Shown here in pieces: positions 40,623 through 49,086 of a stretch of DNA of 64,000 nucleotides. Position 1 is the stretch's first letter; every line of letters starts with the position of its first letter. This stretch comes from Rhynchopus sp. YZ270_cl-10. Its lineage: Eukaryota > Euglenozoa > Diplonemea > Diplonemida > Diplonemidae. The translations under genes and the position numbers were made by a program. The stretch spans positions 1,178,001 through 1,242,000 of the forward strand of contig OZ037877.1 in NCBI GenBank assembly GCA_964035575.1. Direction: 5' to 3'. The notes beneath the pieces were generated by a model. The model did no database searches. It saw nothing but the letters and a program-made list of their open reading frames with translations, and had not been told where the DNA came from.

Positions 40623-41352
40623 TACGGCATTCGCAAATTACTGCAGCTTCATGTTGCTTCAAGCATCATTTCCCCCCAGGGGGTGACTTCCCAAAGGTGA
40701 CTAAGCATGAGAGGCTTAGGTTCATGATAATTTCTTTTTCTTTCTTTCCCCCAAGTCTCTTCTATCCTTGGTAAGGTGCCTGCCTCAGATGTATTACACC
40801 AAAGTCTCTTTTTTACCAAGTTTTTTTAAAAGGTGACTAAGCGCGAGAGGCTTAGGTGCGTCTCAACATTTTTTTTTAGAAAAGGATACAGAACACATCC
40901 TTGCATTATCTTGACCTTCTTATTTCTCCCGAGGCGTCGACCTTTGTGCGATGCGTATCACATTCATCTTACAAGGGTTCTTTTACTTGCGTCTCTTCTT
41001 AAGAAAGATTGTGGCTGCTATACCATGGTAGTCTAAAATCAAGCAAAAAAAATATTCTCGCTTCTCTGAAATAATACAAATCCAAGCAAAACGCCCCCAT
41101 TTTCTTTTGTATCTAAAGTGTAACTAGAATTGGCCGAAACCCAAAAGTCTATTGTGTGAAGACTGCCCCGACGCCAACCTCTTACCGGTCCACATCGTCC
41201 AGTACTGCTTAGTATCCAACCACCCCACGTTCCCTCTTACAACCCAATCCAACAAATATCACAACAGGAATAAGTACACAGCGTTTCCCTTTTTGGTCCT
41301 CTCCCTTTCCCCTTGTCCAACCCCCCCTTTGGATATCTTGACCACGACAAAG
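40623..41352. other. non-coding spacer with two ACGAGAG-type hairpins
   Basis: Contains the hairpins at 40701-40719 and 40837-40855 (separate entry). Otherwise it is T-rich, with a leader-like pyrimidine tract (CCCTTTCCCCTTGTCCAACC) before the next start codon. Confidence 0.5.
40701..40855 (+). ncRNA. two ACGAGAG-loop hairpins in tandem
   Basis: At 40701-40719: CTAAGC, loop ATGAGAG, GCTTAG, then GTTCAT. At 40837-40855: CTAAGC, loop GCGAGAG, GCTTAG. Both are preceded by GGTGA or AGGTGA. Stems are perfect 6-bp helices and the loop keeps GAGAG. They probably lie in transcribed untranslated sequence. Confidence 0.5.
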
Positions 41353-43514
41353 ATGTCCCGTGTTTTGGGGGTGTTGTGTGTGTTGTGTGTGGTGGTGTCC
41401 ACATTGGGTGAGAATGGCGACCTGTTGGGAGAGGCGCGGATGGTGTTGAGCTTGACCCAAGAGGTCGGCCCTGACACGTGCCCAGTGGCAGTGAAGCGTG
41501 TGTGTCCCTGTGAATACCTTTGGTGGGTGCAGAACCGTTGCCAAGACTTCGGGAAACACATGTCCAGTAAATACGACAATGACATTGACACAGTCTCGGT
41601 CTCCGCTCTGTACTACTACGATTGTCTCAAAGCAACATTTGTATGTAAATGAGAGGGAAATTAATCAGATGGCCCCAAAAGGGTTGAGGGTATTTGGCTT
41701 TTTGTATGGGTCAAATCCTCAAGGAACCGATGAGCGGTTGAGGCGTTTTTGTACTTTTTCTCAATATTTTATCAGTCCTATTCACGGTTCTTTACCCTCC
41801 CACTCTGCCATTCCATCACCCCCGTCAGACCTGCGAACTGAGCCACCCAGAACACGGCCCGCAGACACTGGAGTACGACTTCAACGTCCAGCCATGCCAG
41901 AGGAACGCCATCCTCAGCACACGGTACACATTTCACGTATGCGTTTTTTCCCCCCCACAATTTTGTACACAACAAACCAGTGTTTTCTTTCCTCCTTGCA
42001 TCTGCAGAGGTGTGTCCACCCCCATACCCCCTCCCAACACAGACCAAGGAGGAGCTCCGAACCGACCTCACCAAGTCGTGGTTCCCCACCACCCACATCA
42101 TGCGTGAGGGCGAAAAGAAGTTGGTTCTCAAAGCACCTGACCACCCAGGTATGCCCAAAAAAGGCGTTTCAAAAAACAGCACAGCACAAAAGCTGGGACC
42201 TTCAAAAAATGGACGGGACCTCCCATTCCAGTACAATTTTGACACACCCCCACCCCAGTGTTGGTTTAATACAGCACCTAAAAGTTTAGTACAGTTTAAT
42301 ACAGTTTAGTACAGTTTAATACAGTTTAGTACAGTGCAGGGGTGTACGTACAGGGAACATGGTAAAGGGGGGGCTTTGGTGAGTGGGGGTGATCTTTTGA
42401 CTTTGCTAACTGCTGTCACATGTTGATTTTCTCCGCAATGCGGGCTTGTGCTTGAGGAACTCGTCAAATGCGGCTCCTGTAATGCATGGGAGGGGCGGCT
42501 TCTTGCTAAGATGTCCACTCCCTGTCTGCAATTCATCGTACTTCCGTGCGATACGCTCGACATTTCTGATGGAGGAGACGGTGGCACTGGCCAACTTCAG
42601 GATGAAGTTGAACTCGTTGCCGACCTCGGTGCGGTTTTGTGTCTTGGTGCCGATTAAATCGTTAATGCACCGAGACATCAAATGCGCACCGCAGACGATG
42701 CGCTGGGGACGGTGCTCGTTCCCCTTCTCCTCCACCAGGTAAGCACACAGCTTACTTGCCGCCGACTGGACGGTCGCGTCGCCATCTGCGATGACGCACG
42801 CGACCTTCCCGTCGAGGTCGAAGTCGGTGCACACCCGCTTCAGGTGTGTCACCACTTTTTTTTTCTGGTATGGAATGGAATGGGTGTAAATTTTAAATAT
42901 TACCTTTAAAAAAAAAACTAGCTGGAGAAGGTGAGGGGAAAGTCTTACCGTACTTTTTCTGTAGTAAACCTAGTAACCTGTACTAAACTGTATTAAACCT
43001 AAAATCTCAAGAGTTTAATACAGTGTTTAATACAGTTTAATACAGCTGTTTTAAACAACTGTATTAAACCCTGCCAACACCCCCGAAGAATAGTGCCTGA
43101 AAAATACCAGAAATTTCTGCTTCAATTTTTTCCCCTCAAATAAACTCCTCCACAGAAACCTCGGGAGAGGCGACGACACACTACGCGGAGTACCTGACGC
43201 TGTACTTCAAGGATCTCATGCGCTTCAACGAGGCCACGAACTCATACCAGAAGGCGTTCCACGTTCTCTTTGAAGTTGAGGAGTCAGACAAGACTCTCAA
43301 CCCTGCACCCGAGTGGCGCCAGCTGACGTACGACTCACAGATGGACAAGTGTGGTGTGTGCCACGGTTCGATGATGGGGTGCATGGGCTCCAGTACATCG
43401 GCAGTCATTTTGCTGTCGCTCTTCGTGTCGGTTATTTGCCTCCTGGTCACGATTTTGCTTGTCTGCAAAAAGAAGTCCTTATTAACGGTCTGGGCAAGAA
43501 GAGGAGCACAATAA
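41353..43514 (+). CDS. type I membrane protein of unknown function, four exons (297 aa)
   Basis: Exons 41353-41640, 41829-41936, 42010-42148 and 43156-43514 sum to 894 bases, a clean multiple of three. Donors are GTATGT, GTATGC and GTATGC; acceptors are GTCAG, GCAGAG (alternative two bases earlier) and CACAG. Residues 1-19 (MSRVLGVLCVLCVVVSTLG) are a signal peptide. The ectodomain has paired cysteines (CPCEYLWWVQNRC, ATFTCELSHPEHG) and ends CGVCHGSMMGCMG. One membrane helix (about 259-282, VILLSLFVSVICLLVTILLV) and a short basic tail follow. I do not recognise the family. Intron 3 (1007 bp) is enlarged by a hAT remnant; without it the intron would be about 189 bp. Confidence 0.7.
42256..43073 (-). 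mobile_element. internally deleted hAT remnant inside intron 3
   Basis: Ends are rich in TTTAATACAG (42264 onward) and its reverse complement CTGTATTAAA (43058-43067), with several tandem TTTAGTACAG/TTTAATACAG copies at both sides, like the subterminal motifs of hAT elements. The minus-strand frame 42855-42406 encodes a piece of hAT/DUF659-type transposase (CVIADGDATVQSAASKLCAY, RIVCGAHLMSRCINDLIG). The N-terminal finger and C-terminal dimerisation block are absent. A clear 8-bp target duplication was not resolved, so the boundaries are approximate. Confidence 0.65.
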
Positions 43515-43567
43515 ACGTAAAATATGACCGTGTTTTGTAAAATTCCGGACCTTTTTTTCCCCTCCGC

Positions 43568-43690
43568 CTTTTTTCTGAATAAGACCTCGAAATGGACAAT
43601 GCATGGTCGGGTCCACCCCGGTACAGCCGGATATTAACCTAGGTACCCTGTCAACGAGAGGGCTTTGTATTTCAAGCCACCTTTTTTTTT
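43568..43690 (+). repeat. dispersed intergenic repeat, copy a (copy b at 45266-45395)
   Basis: Shared order of motifs: ACCTC[GA]AAATGGA, GCATGGT, GGGTCCACCCC, a 35-base variable part, CTGTCAACGAGAGGGCT, then ATTTCAAG. The two copies are about 1.7 kb apart, diverged, and lie between coding genes. CAACGAGAG echoes the loop of the small hairpins. An ancestral 3' end or element tail is possible. Confidence 0.6.
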
Positions 43691-43732
43691 TTACGGTTCA
43701 GATGTATCACGGTCCAGATGCGTTTTAGGTGA

Positions 43733-43751
43733 CTAAGCACGAGAGGCTTAG
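43733..43751 (+). ncRNA. ACGAGAG-loop hairpin
   Basis: CTAAGC, loop ACGAGAG, GCTTAG, preceded by AGGTGA and followed by GTTCATC. It is the consensus form of the family, about 220 bp after the stop codon of the four-exon gene. Confidence 0.5.
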
Positions 43752-44006
43752 GTTCATCTCATAAAACAGTTTTTTTTTAAACCCTCGCTTTAGTTGTTTT
43801 GCCTTGGGAGCTGTGTAGTATAGACCCAGGTGCGATAGCGCTCTTTTCGGGTTTGGTTTTTTCTTTCAAATTGTAGTTTTAGACTTTCTTTTATAAAAAA
43901 ACATCCCCTTTTTTAGTTTTTGTTCCTTTATTTTTGCTAACGGGATGGGTGGAGGGTCGGGTTTGTGCGACCCTTATATGAGGGCTAACGGGATGGGGGG
44001 GCGGGG

Positions 44007-44135
44007 TAATGGTGGCAGTATTGTGATTGGGAGCCCATTGGAATACGCAAAATACATCAAAATCCATCACACTACATGTATTGTGATGTATTTTGCATAT
44101 TCCAATGGGCTCCCATCACAATACTGCCACCATTA
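44007..44135. mobile_element. 129-bp palindromic MITE with TA ends
   Basis: TAATGGTGGCAGTATTGTGA at the left is the reverse complement of TCACAATACTGCCACCATTA at the right. Pairing continues through GGGAGCCCATTGGAATA to a small loop near 44070. TA borders fit a Tc1/mariner-type non-autonomous element. The arms are nearly perfect, so it is young. Confidence 0.75.
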
Positions 44136-44234
44136 AGGCGGGGGGGTAAAGGTCTTTTCATCATGGGGGGTAGTTCTATATAGCCAGCAGAAGGTAGTTG
44201 ATCCGTGATGAGTGAAGAGGATCTGTTTAGGTTG

Positions 44235-44251
44235 TGTGCACGAGAGGCACA
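44235..44251 (+). ncRNA. ACGAGAG-loop hairpin with alternative stem
   Basis: TGTGC, loop ACGAGAG, GCACA, then TTAATC. The loop is identical to 43733-43751 but all stem base pairs differ. This is a compensated change. Confidence 0.5.
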
Positions 44252-44805
44252 TTAATCATTTCAGCTAGCCCTGCATCCGGTGTAACGGTGAGGCGGTTTT
44301 GCGAGGTAGGTGCATAGTTTGCCTCGGGTTTTGTGTTGCCCCACAGTGCAAATCTCCACTTCATTTGTGGGGTTAACCATCGAGGGGGAAACGCAGCAAA
44401 ACCCCCTACACTGGCAGAACGATTTTTGTTCCCCCATATTTTCCATTTCCCCCAACTAAAACATAGATTTTTCCAAAAAAAAAAAAAAAACTTCGTGAGC
44501 AGTGGAGTAATGGCCCTCCAATGGGAGAAGAAAAGGTGGGCACGTCTGTTTATGATGAGTCCGCCCTCAAAGCTTTTAACGGCGACTCAAAGTACGGCTT
44601 GAGTTTGCGGCTTCATCTTTTGTTTGTTTGCTGTAGGGTACTTACGCTTTCATCCGGGGCTGGCATTGTATGTAGGTCAGTCGGAGGTGCCTGCATCAAT
44701 AACTTCACGTTCTTTTGTTGCGATAACGATTGGTGACAACGGTGCCTTAATGCGAAGAGGCTTAGGTTCCATTTTATAAACTTTTCTTGCTTTTTTTAAA
44801 GGTGA
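44252..44805. other. non-coding, with a repeat shared with 60280-60430
   Basis: Around 44638-44715 the strings CTTACGCTTTCATCC, GGTCAGTCGGAGGTG and GCCTGCATCAATAACTTCAC match 60280-60430 in order. A degenerate hairpin of the small family (GCGAAGAGGCTTAGG) lies at about 44743-44765. No credible gene is seen. Confidence 0.5.
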
Positions 44806-44824
44806 CTAAGCACGAGAGGCTTAG
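44806..44824 (+). ncRNA. ACGAGAG-loop hairpin
   Basis: CTAAGC, loop ACGAGAG, GCTTAG, preceded by AGGTGA and followed by GATCATC. Same consensus as 43733-43751, with one change in the trailing GTTCATC. Confidence 0.5.
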
Positions 44825-46956
44825 GATCATCTTAAGAACTTTTCTTTTTTTTGTAGCAGTTTTTGTCCTCCTTACGCAGGTGGTGGTGGCGGTCGTTCCT
44901 TCGAGGGGGGGGGGGCAGGTAAGGTACCATTCTGTCCTCACCAAAAATCCTGTGTAAAGTTTTTTTGTTCAAAAATTTTGTTCCCAACAAAAGATCTCCT
45001 CCGTTTTCCTGTAAAGCCCATATACCCCCTTTTTTGGTTGTCTCGAAACAATCTTTTTGTTGAGGACAAAATAATGTCACAAATTGCAAAATAATGGCGC
45101 CCTTTTTTAGCTGAAAATAATGGCAGTAGTTGCAAAGAGAGTGATAAAGTTCGGTCAACTCACGTTTTTTTTGCCCCTTTTTTTTTCATTTTCAGTTTCT
45201 CTCAGTAGAATCGAAAATGTATGAATCTAACTTATTGGGCGCTCTTTTTTCTTTTTTCTTTTTTCCAGATATAAACCTCAAAATGGATGGCAGGACTTGC
45301 ATGGTTGGGGGTCCACCCCACGGTGCACCCGGTCATACCAAGGTGCACTGTCAACGAGAGGGCTGTTATATTTCAAGTCAAGCGGTACATTTAGTGCACC
45401 CTATTGTACCATCTATTCAGTAGAATAGTTAGTATATGAAACAAGTCAAGCGTTTTACAGGACGTGACCACTCGGTTTATCAAAATTGCAACAAAAGGAA
45501 AGGAGTAGATGGGACAGCCCTCGCAAAGGGGTATAGGCGGAGTATCCCATCATGCATAGTACACGTGATGGGAGTGTTTGCTAAATACTGATTTCAAAAC
45601 TAAACTAAACATAACTAATAAAGCGGCGGGAGCGAATATGCCCAAAACACCGCCAATTTTTTTCCTTCAAATAAAAGAGAACCAAAAATTAAAACGAAAA
45701 ACGATCTCTTTCCCTCCTCTTTTTCTCGTTGTCCCCCTCTGACCTCTCCCACAACCATGAAACTGAAAGGACCCTACAATCACAGAGGTCAAATTACTGT
45801 GACTTCAATAATTCCCCGCTGTGTCTGACTGATGAGAGGAAGTGGGGGGGTTTGCAGGGCATAGATGCACGACGGTGAAGTAACGGGTGTTACAAGTGGG
45901 GTTACAAGTGGAGTTACATGTAACTTTTGTTACATGTAACCCACTTGTAACCCACTTGTAACGGTTTTTCACTTGTAACGTTACTAGTAACTTCACTTGT
46001 AATGTACTATACTTCACCGTCGTGTGTAAACCACGAAATGTAGTTGGAGCATCCTGGTTCGGGTCCACCGCCCCAGAAAGGTTTCTGATTTCGTTTCTTT
46101 CTTTATCAGACTTGCAAACTCAGCAGTGCTCTCAAGATCCTCCACGTAGGGGAGGATATTTCCTCCAGGGGCTTTTTTTTTTTTTTTTCAGGCTTTTTTG
46201 GTGGAGGATTTCCTCCATTTTTTTTTTTTTTTTGGCGGGCTCGGGTGGAGGATTATCCTCCTAGGGGTTTTATAGTGGGGGGTCACTTTGTCTCCCCCGA
46301 GGGAGCCAATATTTTCCCGAGCCTGTATGCACCGTCCAGGGCTGCACCTTAAAAAAAATTTGCCTGCGGCGCCATTTTCATTTTTTGCTACTCAAAAAAA
46401 GGGTTCGTTGAGTGATTCTGTGGTGTAATAGGAAGCATTTTTACACCGTACCCTAATTTTTTTTCGCCTGCGGCGCCATTTATATTAATTTTTTTGCTCC
46501 GCAAAAAAATAGAGTTGGCAATGTCTTTGGATACCCTTGCATTTTGCAGCCAAAAAATACAACTTGACCAAAGCTGCAAAAATTTGCCGTTTTTTTAAAA
46601 ATAACCCGCCGTTGCATCAGCCCCTGCTTCTGGAAGACGCATTGGTTTTGTACGGTTCGTGGAGCGTATGGTGCAAGAGAAAGGATTAGATTTCCGTTTT
46701 TTATTATCTCGCAAATTGACCCGCCTCTCCGCTCTGTGGCTGTCAGGGAGGCGCGCGCGAAGCGCGCGACGACCGCTTGTTGCGGGGGGAAAATTTTTTT
46801 TTTTGGGGGGTTTTTTTTGCAAAAATAAAATCCTCCTCATTTCGAAAATTCTGCTTTTTTCGTGGAGGATCTTGAGAGCCCTGAAACTCAGATAACAGTT
46901 TTTATTTTGTAAGTTTTCTTCTTGCCCACCGAAACAAAACAGAGAGACACAAAACC
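44825..46956. other. 2.1-kb intergenic stretch with repeats
   Basis: Holds the second copy of the CAACGAGAGGGCT repeat (45266-45395), the split hammerhead-like segment (45829-46038) with its palindromic insertion, GGAGGATTTCCTCC-type repeats (46130-46260), and GCCTGCGGCGCC modules near 46364 and 46462 related to 1240-2170. The CG-rich palindrome at 46752-46768 also lies here. No credible host gene is seen. Confidence 0.5.
45868..46024. mobile_element. 157-bp palindromic MITE splitting a repeat
   Basis: CACGACGGTGAAGTA and TACTTCACCGTCGTG are inverted ends. The interior has several GTTACAAGTGG / CCACTTGTAAC copies. Comparison with the uninterrupted sibling at 16229-16235 (ATCAGATGTAAACC) shows the insertion lies between ...AGATG and TGTAAACC, giving a natural empty site. 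The target duplication is at most 2 bp (TG). Confidence 0.7.
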
Positions 46957-48075
46957 ATGGAGATATGCGTCGAGTGCTCAGGCGGAGAGAAGTACACAGT
47001 CGAGGTGGGTGTGGATGATACAATTACGGATATAAGGCGGAAGGCGGCGGCTGCAGCAGCGTTGTGCGAAGACGGCTTTGACATGAGCTTCGGAGGGAAG
47101 GTGATAACAGCAGGAGACTCCACGACGCAGCTGAGTGCTGGGGACACAGTTGTGCTGACGAAGAAGACGAAGTCGCAGAAGGACGACGCCATTGCAGCTC
47201 TTCGGAACTTGGGTTGGGAGGCAGGGCTGACGGCAGAGAGCTTAGTGAGTCTGACAGATCCCAAGCTGGTTCATTTGTTTCTGCAGGCGGAAGTTGTTAC
47301 CGAGATCCCCGATAACGTCTTGTCAGGTGGCTCGTTCAAAGAACTTAATCTCAGTGGTGCGTCAGCTGTGACTAAAGTAGGCGCAAATTTTCTCTCCAAA
47401 TGCTACTCGTTGACCACAATCGACATTTCTGGGTGGAGCAATGTGACGCACATTGGCAGCTGCTTTCTCCAGAGGTACGGTAATTGCTGGAGGGTATCGA
47501 GACTTGACATTTCTGGGTGGAACAATGTGACGCATATCGGGAGCGACTTCCTGAAGAGCAGCAAAGTGAGCACACTTGACCTTTCTAGGTGGACTAAGGT
47601 GGTGGAGATAGAGCACTCTTTCCTCCACGACTGCCGCATGTTGACCTCACTTGACTTGTCTGGGTGGAGGAATGTGACGCGGATCGGAGACTCCTTTCTC
47701 TGCGACTGCGAAAGGTTGAACACACTCGACATTTCTGGGTGGAACAAAGTTACGGTGATTAAAAGTGAATTCCTCTGCAACTGCATCTCATTGACCACAC
47801 TCGACATGTCTGGGTGGAGCAATGTGACACATGTTGAGCAAGATTTTCTCGCCCACTGCACCTCATTGTCGACGCTTAACTTGTCTGGGTGGTCGAGTGT
47901 GACGCAGATTGTGAGAGCCTTCCAAGGATGCAAAATTCCTACAAGCAGCATCAACGTCACCGGATCGAGTAGTGTTGTGTCAAAATATGTGAGTCGTGGC
48001 CGTTACAGAAAGGACACCACCACCACCGAACATGAGACAAAGGACACACCGATGTGCCGATGTGTGTGCATGTGA
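46957..48075 (+). CDS. UBL-LRR protein (372 aa)
   Basis: The start is MEICVECSGGEKYTVEVGVD, preceded by an A-rich leader. Residues 1-70 form a beta-grasp/ubiquitin-like fold (TITDIRRKAAAAA, FDMSFGGKVI, LSAGDTVVLTKK). A helical bridge (DDAIAALRNLGWEAGL) leads to about eight 24-residue leucine-rich units (128-326) of pattern L-TTLD[IL]SGW-NVT-IG--FL--C, BspA-like in spacing. The tail is short, basic and then Cys-rich. No signal peptide or membrane helix is seen. The plan parallels the UBL-WD40 proteins: a UBL fused to a repeat scaffold. Likely a cytoplasmic interaction protein. The function is unknown. Confidence 0.85.
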   Translation: MEICVECSGGEKYTVEVGVDDTITDIRRKAAAAAALCEDGFDMSFGGKVITAGDSTTQLSAGDTVVLTKKTKSQKDDAIAALRNLGWEAGLTAESLVSLTDPKLVHLFLQAEVVTEIPDNVLSGGSFKELNLSGASAVTKVGANFLSKCYSLTTIDISGWSNVTHIGSCFLQRYGNCWRVSRLDISGWNNVTHIGSDFLKSSKVSTLDLSRWTKVVEIEHSFLHDCRMLTSLDLSGWRNVTRIGDSFLCDCERLNTLDISGWNKVTVIKSEFLCNCISLTTLDMSGWSNVTHVEQDFLAHCTSLSTLNLSGWSSVTQIVRAFQGCKIPTSSINVTGSSSVVSKYVSRGRYRKDTTTTEHETKDTPMCRCVCM

Positions 48076-49086
48076 CACTTCGAATACACTGGTCACAACT
48101 ATTGTCGAAAAGACCCTCTACCAAGGCATTTCCCGGGGACATGTCGCTGTGTACATCTGCGGAAACATTAGAGTAGCCGTGAAGACGGTTCTCGTGCTCA
48201 CTCCTCCCACGGCAGTGCTTCGGGTAGGCCTATTGTGCTGGGGGTGTGGGGCCCTTCTTTCTCTCAGTTAACTCTTGAACCATTTTGGGAGGAATTGTTA
48301 CCCTCCCAGTAAAAATAATGTTTAGTTTCCCTTTATTTTTTGGTTTGATCCCGTCTGTGAGTAAATACGTTGTGTATGAAAGCAAGGATGCAAACTTTGT
48401 GGCCACAGCCGTGGTCAAGGTGCAATCTTATTTTACAGATTGGAGTCTGCACACGAGCGCGTATTCTTGTTTTCAAGTTTCATTTGTCACTTTTTTCTTT
48501 CTTCACCAAAAAAACCTCTCAGAAGTTTGTTGATATATTCTTTTATTTTGTACCCCTTTTGAGTTTTTAACTTTTCACTTTTTCACATTTGCCTGTTGCT
48601 TGTTTTCTCCCATTTGAGTGACGTGAAGAGGCACCACTTTCTTGTTTGTGCCACGCTCTCAAAACCCTGTTTTTAGGTGACAAGCATGTGAATCTGGGGA
48701 TACCTCTATTCTTTTCTTTCGGGTGTTTTATCGACACAAGAAAAGTAGATTCCTGCAGAGATTGGGCGTCATGCCACAAACCACAACCCACAAAATAAAA
48801 CATGCTGCCTCATCTACTTGTATCCCCCACCACTACACCTCGGCGTTCCCTCAGTGTCATGCCATGTCCTTCGCTCAGTAGGGTCTCCTTATTTGCGACG
48901 GTTGGAATATCAGACAAGTAAGTCGTCGCCATAAACACAGGCTTGGCAATGGCTGACAGAGGCAGGGGGGCGTCGTTAGTGGCTAAACTTTGTAAGTGCG
49001 GCCTTGATTTGATTAGCACTGATATCAACACACACACGCACACCTTCACATGCAGATCAACACTTTTATTTGGAAAGCGGGATACG
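48076..49086. other. non-coding spacer
   Basis: T-rich sequence after the LRR gene, with AGGTGACAAGCATGTGAATCT near 48675 as a possible decayed relative of the small hairpin. The end carries CACACCTTCACATGCAG at about 49054, a likely acceptor about 33 bp before the next ATG. Confidence 0.5.

Noticed and set aside
48943-49086. Longer N-terminus for the EGF/VWD gene
   Set aside because: No secretion signal is seen there, while the internal ATG at 49087 provides one after an acceptor-like site.
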